DNA of 64,000 nt, taken from contig JAAKBF010000076.1 in the NCBI GenBank assembly GCA_012656075.1, positions 310,001 through 374,000 on the forward strand, given 5' to 3'. Below the pieces are notes generated by a model. That model was not told where the DNA came from, did no database searches, and saw nothing but the letters and a program-made list of their open reading frames with translations. Shown here one piece after another: positions 55,456 through 64,000 of this stretch. Position 1 is the stretch's first letter. Every line of letters starts with the position of its first letter. Made by a program: the position numbers and the translations under genes. The DNA is from Phytophthora hibernalis. Its lineage: Eukaryota; Oomycota; Peronosporomycetes; Peronosporales; Peronosporaceae.

Positions 55456-56671
55456 ATGCAGTTCACCCAAGACGAAGCACTGGAGTTGCTAGCACTGCTA
55501 AGATCGTTCGGGAAGGAAGCACTGTGGATTGCTTTGCTACAGGCCGGCTGCTTTGAGACCCCAGAACGACCACTGATTCCTGCTGTGCGGCTTAACCTCG
55601 GCGCATACTGCGACGCCAACTCAGAGCTCGACTTCCGGTTCGACGTGCGCGGCGTGCGCCGTCTTGTGCGACTGTTTGCACTTCCTGATGTCGTTGTGAC
55701 GGAGAGCAACGACCGCTGCCATGCTGAAGAAGCCACAGCTCTCCTTCTGTACCGTCTCAGCTTTCCTCGCCGCCTGCACGACATGGCTGGCACCTTCGGC
55801 CTATCAAGACCGGCATTAAGTCGCATATTCCTTTGGATGGGTACGTGTTCGATTGCTATAGTATGGTCTCTATCGTTGCTAATTACCTGTGTTCTAGTGA
55901 CTATGTAGACTCAAGGTACAGCGATCGCATGTATTTCTACCTAGATCTTGTGAGAAGACAAATGGGTGCATACTGCGCAGCAGTCAGGCGCAGAACCTCC
56001 GTGTCCGGCGTGTTCGCTTTTCCCGACGGGACAAAGATCGGAATATGCCGCCCTTCGCCCCGCAAAGGGCCTCAATCTGAGAATCTGCAGCGTCAAGTCT
56101 ACAGCGGTCATAAGCGACTACACTGTCTTCTATTTCAAGGTAAAATAATGTCGGCTAATTATAAGAGTGTTTCGTATAGTTGTTCGACTAATTGTTCATA
56201 CTGCTAGGTTTGACCACACCCGACGGATTGTGCATGCATTTTTTGGGCCGTTTGAAGGGCGCAGACACGACACTACTGTATTTGCAGCTAGCCGCCTTCT
56301 ACATTTTTCGCGAGAATGCAGACATTTTCGATGGCAAAGCCATCTTTGGCGACCCTGCATATTCTGTAAGCGACTTCGTTGTTACGCGATTCAAGGACGT
56401 GGTACTGTCAACGCACGCAACGATTTTCAACAAGCAGATGAGTACAGTGCGAACTGCTGTCGAGTGGAACTTTGGTATCATGAAACGGTTTTGGGCTTTT
56501 ATCGATTACAAGAAAGATCTGAAATTTCGCCTAAGTCCTGTGGGAAGGTTTGTACGGCTAGCGATGCTCTTGACAAACTGCCACTGCTGTTACTATGGCG
56601 GCAACCAGATCAGTCGCTTCTTCGACGTTGCACCTCCTTCACTTCAGGACTATTTAGACATGTCCTATTAA
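55456..56671 (+). CDS. Harbinger transposase, 359 aa, three exons, DDE triad present
   Basis: Exons 55456-55840, 55909-56139 and 56208-56671 are joined by two 68-bp GT..AG introns that keep phase (both phase 1). No stop or frameshift remains. The N-terminal half has helices including FGLSRPALSRIFLWM, a helix-turn-helix. The nuclease domain has Asp168 in FPDGTKIGICRPSP, Asp254 in IFGDPAYSVSDFVV and Glu291 in TAVEWNFGIMKRFWAF. Spacing of 86 and 37 residues and the surrounding words fit DDE_Tnp_4. It cuts and joins the element's ends, probably with the Myb-like partner. The length is usual for the family. It may be active. Confidence 0.85.
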
Positions 56672-56704
56672 CTCAATAGATGCAAGAACCAACCACAGTT
56701 CTAT

Positions 56705-57399
56705 TTACTTCTTATTCGCTAAGTGTTCTAGCAAAAGAATAAAGCGCTGCTCAAGATCACGACGATCTTGGCGCTCTTGCTCCCATTGCTCTCGACGCAT
56801 GGTGAGTTCCTGCTCCTTCTGGGATTGTAGGATCTCAGCCAGCTTTGCGAACTTGTTGGTTCGGGAAGGCCTTTCAGTTTGCCCGTCGTCTGCCTCTCGC
56901 GGCCGTTTCAGCCGTTCCACAGTGATGCGGCGTATAGCTTCGCCAGCACTCTCACTTGCAGCGTTTTTCTCATCCCTTGCCTTCTTCTTGGCGGCCTTTT
57001 CCGCTTTCATCTCTTCCATTCTCAAGATTAGCTCATCCACGAGCTCGTCCTTCTCGCTGTGAGACTCCGTTACACCCGAGAGGCGCTTAGCCGCACTGTT
57101 CTTTTTGTTGGCGGCAGCTAAATGCATACACACTCGCATTCGTTAGCATTGGGTAATAATATACGTGGTAACGAATGGATTTACTTACCAATGAGTGCGT
57201 TGATGCGGTTCTGAGCTATTTTACCAGACAGGTTCTTACGGGAGAAGTCCGGGCAAGCCACCAGCGCCTCAGCTAGCTTCTCCCACTGCTCCATGACCTT
57301 GCCGTGCTCCTGTAAGTAAGGCTCGTCCGCAATTGTCTGCTTGAGAAGCATGACATCTTCAGCCTCGGAGAAGTTCTTTCGTTTGGTTGGTTCTGCCAT
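56705..57399 (-). CDS. Harbinger Myb/SANT-like accessory protein, 207 aa, two exons
   Basis: Exons 57399-57189 and 57117-56705; the 71-bp intron (57188-57118) has gtaagt..ttag ends and is phase 1. The N-terminus, KRKNFSEAEDVMLLKQTIAD followed by a second and third helix (KVMEQWEKLAEALVACPDF, SGKIAQNRINALI), is a trihelix/Myb-like DNA-binding fold. After a linker comes a long charged coiled coil (ELILRMEEMKAEKAAKKKAR ... RREQWEQERQDRRDLEQRFI). In Harbinger elements such a protein brings the transposase to the nucleus and to the ends. It is open from ATG to stop. Confidence 0.75.
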
Positions 57400-57566
57400 T
57401 GCTTAAGAAAAAGTGAATGAAGACAGTGGCTGACTGGCTGAGGGTGATGACTGCAATTCACTACAGCCACGACTTCCATCAGAATTTATGGGCGACGATT
57501 AGGGTAATTTAGTGTTTTAAACAGCTTTTTGATGGTGAAGGTGATGAAATCCCGGCACGAAACCTC

Positions 57567-57900
57567 TCTACTGTTTCCGTAAAAATTCGCAGATAACCTA
57601 CGGATAAATTAAATTACCCCCGATGTTCCAATACCGTACTTAGTTCCAGTGGAAAACTCGTGGTCGATTTTTGCTCCAAAACCGCGAGTTATTACGGGAA
57701 CTAAAGCGCAGCACGTAAGGAGAGAAGCGACCAATTACCGAGCATAAGCTTACACTCGCCATGAATTGACAAACATGTAGAGTACACCATTTCCAGCCCT
57801 AGAGTAAAGTACATTCGGCAAGAGCAACCTCAAAATCGTGAAGAACAACGTCAAATTGGTGGTGTTTCCTACTCCACGAATTTGCCGTTGCTCTTCACGA
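57567..57900. other. No gene recognised
   Basis: AT-rich; contains gcaagagcaacctc and gttgctcttcacg in opposite orientation, an outer weak repeat near the next element. Confidence 0.4.
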
Positions 57901-58241
57901 TACCGTATTCCCCTGTTACAAGCGTCGCTTAGTTACAAGCGTCACTTACTTTTAGCCAATGAAACAATAGGTATAATACCGGTATATTCGATATGATCGT
58001 CATATCTCCCTGGTCATACGGCAGACCATGGCAAGTAAATCGATCGCCGTTTGCGCTTCCGATACAAAAATTCGTGAGCAACGTCCTACAGGTATGGTGA
58101 ACAGGTATATGTCATTGGTAGGTACTTTGTTAGTATTTGCGAGTTATTAAACTAGCGTATCAGAGATATGACCAAATATGTTAAGTACGAGCCCTACCCC
58201 GCCTGCAGATTGGTGACGCCTGTATCAGGGGAATACGGTAT
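57901..58241. mobile_element. 341-bp inverted-repeat element (MITE) in a hAT remnant
   Basis: ataccgtattcccctg at 57901 and its exact reverse complement at 58226-58241 begin arms that continue for about 30 bp (ttacaagcgtc / atacaggcgtc). There is no coding capacity. Its right end lies where the hAT reading frame loses family similarity, so it probably truncates that gene. Confidence 0.7.
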
Positions 58242-59219
58242 TGTTTTTGCTCTTGCCGAATTTACCTTGCTCTTCACGAACTTGGGCTGGAAGGATGGGG
58301 GCATAATGCACCCTCCGTCCGCAAAAGGGTTAATACAATGAGCAAAACAAAATAGAAATACAACATTCGGCCATCGTAAAGGCGAAATGCGGCGTGCCCT
58401 TCCACATTGTCTGGCGTTATCCGTGACCGCTGCACCAACATTCCACCCTTCACTAAGAGCACTCTTCAAAATTACATCCATTTCTTGCGCCATGGCCCCG
58501 CCACGCTGCACACTGTTTGGAAATTCAAACGCGAAATTTGAAAAAGGAACAAATTACTACTGGAGGGTGCGTCAATTTTTGTCGGATGTATTTCAAAATG
58601 TATCGGGTGAGCATTTGCTGGGATGTCAACTTGTACTCTTTGGACGGCTGCTTACTTACGCGTTGCCAAAGGCTGGCAGTCGTCCTTCGAAATTCGACCG
58701 CCTAACACCCGCCTCGATGGAAGGTACGCTGTTATCCCAGGACATAAGAACTCCAGGAGAGCCTTCGTGCACGAACGCTCGATGAATAAATCGTGTAGCA
58801 AGTTCCCTGCCTAAAATTAACAAGAAACCGTTCGAGTTCCTGCTTCTGTAGCTTCGAAAATCGCCGGGGGACTTTGACTTTGACTTTGAGGGATCGCTTT
58901 GATGTAGCCGTCGCTGCGATGATTTTGTGAAGACTAGTCGTGTATTTACTCGACGCTTTCCTTGTTGGTTAGACCCTGATCTTGAACTGCCTTCATCACT
59001 TGACAGTCCTCGAGACACTCGCACAACAGCTTGATACGCCTCACATTTTTGTAAGTGTTGGATGTAATGGTAGGACCGACCGAGAAGTAGCTCAGGTGGG
59101 TCAAGATCTGGGTTTTTGTCGTATGCCTGTGTGCAGTGCTTGCAAAGGTAGTAGGAGTACTTCCCTTTGCTTTTCGGAACATCTTGCATCAAATGTGAAA
59201 TGGTCCCTCTCTGAAACAT
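58242..59219 (-). pseudogene. hAT transposase remnant with BED finger
   Basis: The frame from the ATG at 59219 begins RGTISHLMQDVPKSKGKYS, then a BED finger with CKHC and HLQKC (CX2C..HX4C). A serine/basic-rich linker follows, up to 58656 in one frame. The RNase-H-like core resumes at 58511-58320: GWNVGAAVTDNARQCGRARR, then RWPNVVFLFCFAHCIN, where D of TDNA is a likely catalytic Asp and CFAHxxN is the conserved hAT box. After that the frame runs into other DNA, near the inverted-repeat element. The dimerisation domain is missing. It is inactive. Confidence 0.65.
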
Positions 59220-60300
59220 GAGGGCGGACCATGTTCACACTGGTCTAGGATGCGACGCCGACAACAGGAGCGGGTCAACGTCTTCACTGGGGGTCCTCTT
59301 TTGCTTTGTTCTCTGTGAGGGTTTGGTTAGAAGTGAGAGGCTAAGTTTTACGCTGATAGCAAATACGTATTTAATACAAAACCGAAGTAGTTCTGAATCG
59401 GCGCCTTAACCAATCGGCGAATCGGCCTCCAAATCGCCAAAACGTGCCGCCTAAACTCGTTTAGGCGCCCATAATACTATTTAAACTAACGCCGTGTTTT
59501 ACACGGAGAAGCTCTGGATTGCATTCCTGCTATCGCGTTGGAGACGCAATTCTCATACACTGTTCAGTAATAACACAGGGGCTGCTAAGTTGAAGTAGTT
59601 GTTTTGCCGAACACTACGTAACAATGTCTTCGTGGTTTCATACATTTTTATTGTCTTCGTACAACTGTAGTTCTAAATGTAGATGCCCACTCACTGATGG
59701 AAAACGTACCCCAAACATAGAGGCGTACCGGTATTCCTAGCACGAGTACGAGGCCACAGCAAAGCAGCCAACGCTCGGGGTTGTCAGGTTGTACTCGTGC
59801 GCGGTGGTCATTCACCCGCATCGACCACACCAACATTTAGACTGGGTTTCTTGGTAATCGCTGGCATTTTTCAAGCAACATTGAACACCCTGAATCAGGG
59901 TGCTCAGCAAAGTCTGGAGCACTGAAACTTGGAACGTTTTCGTAGTGACATGATAGTGACATGGAGTGGGTCGTGTTCACGTAAATCCAACTGGAGCCGC
60001 GAACCCAGCCGTCCTTCAATCCTTGCATAAATTCTGATGGGTTTGACAACACTGTCAGACGTTCGCCCACAAGATCTAAGCTAGCGCCGACACAGACTTC
60101 GCAGTAACGAGAAACAAGTAGGTTGCTGCAGACGCTGGAGTTACTATCTTCCTCTACTAATGTGTTCTTCATCATGGTGCGTAGGGCAAGCTCCGAACGG
60201 ACGCAAGATGACTGATGCTAGGGCGCAGCTGATGCTCGCTTTGCTGATGGATTTGATGGTCCCCCGAGCGTCAAATGCAGAGGTGTGATCGAGTTGATAC
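59220..60300. other. No gene recognised
   Basis: Short frames only. A small palindrome lies near 59450 (cgcctaaactcgtttaggcg). Confidence 0.5.
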
Positions 60301-60303
60301 GAC

Positions 60304-61551
60304 ATGCACATGGAGATGCACGCCATTTTTGAGCTCTGTGCCCCTAAAGACGGATATGTGACCGCGAAAGAGAGAAGCGGTCATTGGGCACAGATGCTTT
60401 TCTCGTCTCGCATTTATTTTGACTCCAGTATGCGAGAATTGTTTCGTATGGATAGTGGAAGTATCGCCGCACTCGTCAGGGCTGTCTGTCCTCATTTCGT
60501 CTGCAATCGAGAATCCCCAGATGCGGTACTGCCGCCTTAACGGTTGGCAGTCTTCCTGTATTTATGCGCTCAAGGTGATAGCATTCGTGCTACCGCAGAT
60601 CGCTTCGCTATCGGGCCTTCTACTGTGTCAGGAATCGTGAAGGAAGTAGCATTGGTGGTGTACCGCGTATTACAGGCACTTGTGGCTTTCCCGCCATTGC
60701 GTGTGTGCTTCTCAATTCGCAGATGAATGCAGCATCCCTCAGATAGTTGGTTGCATCGATGGGTCTCACATACGAATTCGCAAACCGGAGGAGGACGGAG
60801 AAATTGGAAGTGCTGGTACAGTATCGTGCTCCAAGCTGTGGTCGATGCGAGAGGACGATTTTGCGATCTTGACTGCAAGTGGCCTGGTCGAGTTGGTGAC
60901 AGCCGTGTGTTCCGGAATAGTGCTCTGGGTCTTACGTTCCCTGCAATATCTGCAGCATCGGACATTGTGACCATTCCTACTGGTGAGGATACCTACGCAG
61001 ATATCCCATACTTTTTGCTTGGCGATTCTGGGTATCAAAATACTAGCTACATGGTCACTACGTTCGAGATTGCCGAGACTCATGATGAACTGTGCAACAG
61101 ACTTAACAAAAGGTTGGCTCACGCGCGCTATCGTGTGGAATGCGCGTTCGGGCGCCTGAAGTGCCGCTGGCAAGTATTGCTGAAAGGGATCCAGCAGGAT
61201 GTTAGCATCGCCCCCGACATTGTGTACGCACTGTGCATTATTCAAAACTTCCTAATGGACCATGACGATAAGTACTCTTTTACCGAAGCGGAAGAAAAGC
61301 GCATACTGAAAGAGTACGAGGATAATTTTCCTCAACCCGACACCGAGGTGGTCGATGCATCGAACGGAAACCTCCGTGAAAAATTAAAGCAGTGGTTTGC
61401 CAAAAGAAGGTCGCGTGCGACGTGGTATCCTCGCTCTCCCACAAATACAGCTCACATTGCGCGTAATTCTTACTCGCTTTCCGACGTTCGTGTGGTTCCC
61501 TTGAATGCGACCAGGAACTCCCTCATCATCGCGATATGCTCCGCGTGCTGA
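60304..61551 (+). pseudogene. Harbinger transposase, second copy, frame-broken
   Basis: N-terminal helices at 60304-60537 (FDSSMRELFRMDSGSIAALV) end at a stop (60538) and resume with LAVFLYLCAQGDSIRATADRF and IGPSTVSGIVKEV, a helix-turn-helix. The nuclease domain then reads in two more frames: IPQIVGCIDGSHIRIRKP (first Asp), VVDARGRFCDLDCKWPGRVG, YFLLGDSGYQNTSYMVTTF (second Asp) and HARYRVECAFGRLKCRWQ (Glu). It ends with the family's C-terminal helix and a basic tail (LKQWFAKRRSRATW). All catalytic residues are present but spread over three frames. It is a different lineage from the element at 55.3 kb. Its accessory gene lies convergent at 61526-62400. Confidence 0.75.
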
Positions 61552-62400
61552 CTACGACGCTCTCACATCTCCTCGCGCTGCAACCTTTCAACTTGGGCGA
61601 AAACCGCTTCTGATCTCTCTCTAGCACCTCTCGCAGCTTTTCGTACTTGTCCTCTCGCTTTCTCTTTTTGCTCTTCCTTCCGGTGTTATATGGGTCTTTA
61701 GAGTCACCCTCTCCACTGGGGTTATCGCCGAACACAGCATCAGGCTCTGCCTCGTTGGTTTTCCCTCGCTAAATCGCGGTTTGGCGCTGTAAGCTGTAGC
61801 CAATGATACCGTGTCAGGCATGTCATTCAGAAAGCCATCGAGCTCCTCGATGACCCGTCGACTAATGTTCGGGCTCTTCATGCGATGCAATTTTCATGGC
61901 AAAGTAAAGAAAACAAATAACTTGTGAGTTCCTCCAACCGTGATATGAACTCAGCTACAATGATATCATACCGGAGCTCCTTCTTCTCTTGCTTTGACAA
62001 CTCGAACCACTCGCTTTTACCTGTGCTACCCTGAATCCGATTTGCATTGACGTCATGTACGAAGCGATACATTTCGCGGAGCGATTGCATCTTGTCTTCC
62101 ACCGCCTTTTTGGAGCGACCTGACGGGGCAGCCTCTTGAAATGCTGTGTAGATCCGATCGTTAAACGCCCCCGTTTCCTCGTCTTTGCGGCGCCCAGCTT
62201 TGTACACTTCGCGCCACGCGCGAACGAGAGCAAGCGTGCCGTCGTCGAGGAAATGGCATAACACCTGAAGGAAATCAGTCCAGCACTGCAAAAGCTCCAT
62301 GAGCACCGAACAGAAAGACAGGCCACCGGATTTGCGGTGCCGCCAACCCCACCGGACCAGTGAGTCACTGGTGGCCCACCAGTGGATTTGATGCTGTATT
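61526..62400 (-). pseudogene. Harbinger Myb/trihelix accessory protein, second copy
   Basis: The DNA-binding part reads LALVRAWREVYKAGRRKDEE, then GAFNDRIYTAFQEAAPSGRS and KKAVEDKMQSLREMYRFVHD, a Myb/trihelix pattern (62270-61990), followed by a coiled helix to 61878. The remaining part, with IEELDGFLNDMPDT and the basic coiled coil NTGRKSKKRKREDKYEKLRE, is in other frames down to 61526. The upstream 62900-62420 part of the same long open frame is repeat-driven and probably not protein. It pairs with the transposase at 60304-61551, with stops nearly overlapping. Confidence 0.6.
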
Positions 62401-62489
62401 CGATTCGAGAGGTAGGTCGAAGGAACGCCCCCTCTTTCCAGCACCTTTCGAAAAGCCATCAGATTATATATCCTGCGCCGTGCCGGCGA

Positions 62490-62900
62490 GCGGCGCCACC
62501 GCCTCCGCCCCCAGTTCCTGTGTGCCCCCAAGTTCCCGTGCACCGTGCTACACCGCGCAGTCCTCCAGTTCCTGTGCGCCGTGCCGCACCGCGCAGTCCT
62601 CCAGTTCCCATACGCCGCACCGAGCAGGCCTCCAGTTCCCGTGGGCCGCCTCGGCCCCAAGTTTCTGTGCGCCGCGCCGAGCCGCCAGAAAGTTTCTGTG
62701 CGCGACCTGTGCTGTGGCGGCGTGCATCGTGCTGTCCTCGAGTTCATGTTCGCTGCCGCTGGCTGCCAGTTCAGGTTCTGTGTCGTTCCGATGCGGTGTG
62801 CGCCGTGGTGGCGTGTGCCGCTACCAGCCCCAAGTTTTCGTGTGCCGCCGTCAGCTTCGAGTTCGCGTGTGCCGTACTTTGCAGACGTCTGCTGCCGCCT
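62490..62900. repeat. GC-rich degenerate tandem repeat
   Basis: Units of about 30-45 bp with gttcc(c/t)gtgcgccg(t/c)gcc and gcgcagtcctccag recur at least six times. All six frames are open here because of the repeat composition, so the long open frames on both strands are not evidence of genes. Confidence 0.65.
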
Positions 62901-63044
62901 AGATCCTGTGCATCGCCGCCACCACGTTCTCTTGTATGCAGAGCAACACACTCAGTGACGCGGGGCGCACTGAAGGCGCACATTGATAAGGTATGAATAC
63001 AGTTTTTTTTGCAAATGTTCTATTGGTATTTATTGTTGTTGTGC

Positions 63045-64000
63045 TCACTCGGTTGATAATGCTTGGCAGTTGTGGCGGGGGCGTCCAGCAGCCTGGCCTG
63101 CAGATTCAGCAGATTGGTCTGCATCAGCACGCCTGCGCTTGTTGCTTCCGCGGTAGAAGAGAGTCTCACGACCTCTGAGATTCAGGCTACCTACTGCATT
63201 AAGGCAGTACAGAAGATGGATGCAAGCTCCACACTTCATGTGAAAGCGACATGGGCAAGTGCGCGCTGCAACGTTCACCTCCCATCCGCACGAAGGCATT
63301 CGAAGGTGCTCCGTCTTAGCGGTCTCGGTGTTAAGCTGGGCAGAGGCGGGCAGATCTTCTTTCGAGCGGCGGTCTAGGACGTCGAAGATGCGGGTACACG
63401 GGATGGAGACCACATGCATGCTGTCGCTCTGCTGCTCCGAGGGCGCGTCGCTCAACAGGAAGGCGATGCTGGTGCGGTCGTAGGGCTGCTCGTAGAGAAG
63501 TCCCTGTCGAGCCATCGCCCGAGCGCGACGACAGAGACGTTCCGAAAACGCAGTCGACGACGCAAATTGCCGCGGCCGCATGCTCTCGCTGGTGCAAAGC
63601 ACCAGCAACTGCTCTACCAACGCCCCCACTTTCAGCTTTCGACGCAGAGTCACGTCGCGTTTGATGGTGGCGTTGAACGACTCGCAAGGGTTGTTGGTGG
63701 TGGCGAAGCCGCTTGGTGAGTGGAAGCACTGCCACCGCCACACCCTTGCATTCAGCCACGTCTTCTCAAAATAAACCTGGAAGTGATGAAGTTGTGTCCA
63801 CCATTCCCACTCTTCCTTCACTGTGTTCAGCGTTCTCAGATACTCATCCTCATTTCTCGTGAAGTGAAGTGAAGCTCGTGGAGATGAGCCAACACCATCG
63901 CAGCAACGCTCGCATCCAGCCCTCTTGCCTTTTCATAAATCTTCTTGGCTACGTGAAAAAACACATCAGAAAGATAAAGTCTTGGCAGCCACCAAAGACT
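63045..64000 (-). pseudogene. MULE transposase C-terminus with SWIM zinc finger (runs off the window)
   Basis: The minus-strand frame 63821-63045 contains TTNNPCESFNATIKRDVTLR (the block that follows the MULE DDE domain), a helical region, and a SWIM finger: WEVNVAARTCPCRFHMKCGACIH (CxC..CxH). It ends with a basic stretch (YRGSNKRRRADADQ). Upstream, 64000-63822 carries more of the same protein (LYLSDVFFHVAKKIYEKARG, ASVAAMVLAHLHELHFT), but one frame change occurs at a repeated cttcac near 63860. The catalytic part lies outside the window. MULE transposases move elements like those at 22585 and 54020, though no direct link is shown. Confidence 0.7.

Larger units (their letters stand above)
55271..57566. 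mobile_element. PIF/Harbinger element with both genes intact
   Basis: gaggtttcgtgc at 55271-55282 recurs in reverse complement at 57555-57566, with further partial match (ccttcac) inside. Within are a transposase on the plus strand and a Myb/SANT-like accessory protein on the minus strand, in tail-to-tail arrangement with 33 bp between stops. This two-gene plan is typical of PIF/Harbinger. The three-base target duplication could not be fixed (cta on the left; tctac on the right). Confidence 0.75.

Noticed and set aside
55392..55826. 144-codon minus-strand frame over the Harbinger gene
   Set aside because: Antisense to exon 1 of the intact transposase.
61878..62951. 357-codon minus-strand open frame taken as a single protein
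   Set aside because: Its first half is translated GC-rich repeat, open in all frames; only the second half has a Myb/trihelix pattern.

Overview
The window looks like nuclear DNA of an oomycete, most probably a Phytophthora or close relative. The grounds are KRE6/SKN1-like beta-glucan synthesis proteins with C-terminal EGF-like and membrane segments, a folate-biopterin (BT1) family transporter, two copies of a secreted RXLR/EER-type effector gene, introns of 66-71 bp with GT..AG ends, and a dense mix of Gypsy, Copia, DIRS-like, Crypton-like, LINE, Harbinger, hAT, pogo/mariner and MULE sequences. There are no bacterial features.

Layout. About 1-20.4 kb is a graveyard of transposons: a Copia gag remnant (minus), a Harbinger fragment, a pogo-like element with TIRs (3318-4464) inside a decayed Gypsy element (minus), a second pogo-like transposase (minus), an unassigned zinc-finger-bearing broken coding stretch, a tyrosine-recombinase (Crypton-like) gene bracketed by inverted arrays of a ~20-bp repeat, a hAT BED-finger fragment, and a DIRS-like retrotransposon (14.06-18.6 kb, minus). 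About 19.3-25.4 kb holds MITE-like foldbacks, effector copy 1, a MULE-like element with 9-bp flanking repeats, and a retroposed insertion with a 15-bp duplication. A nearly complete ~9.8 kb LINE lies at 25425-35245 inside a perfect 17-bp target duplication, with a 509-bp mariner-type MITE nested in its 3' end. Effector copy 2 follows at 35.7 kb.

From 37.0 to 52.9 kb is the gene island: a lysophospholipid/LPA-type acyltransferase, a small secreted protein, a folate-biopterin transporter, an IQ-motif protein and three SKN1-like genes (two minus, one plus). Two of the SKN1-like genes are near identical only in the core of the gene. From 54.0 kb the window returns to transposons: a MULE with a perfect 9-bp duplication that contains a tRNA-like SINE head, a two-gene Harbinger that reads intact, a hAT remnant cut by an inverted-repeat element, a decayed second Harbinger pair, and the SWIM-finger end of a MULE transposase running off the window.

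Most host genes are interrupted by one-base length changes in homopolymer runs. Either this copy of the region is decaying, or, perhaps more simply, the assembly miscounts homopolymers. The gene models below are therefore written as frame-broken genes, and I do not supply corrected sequences. The likely work of the host genes is membrane lipid acylation, folate/pterin transport and beta-glucan wall or storage-glucan assembly; the effectors would act in the plant host if expressed.
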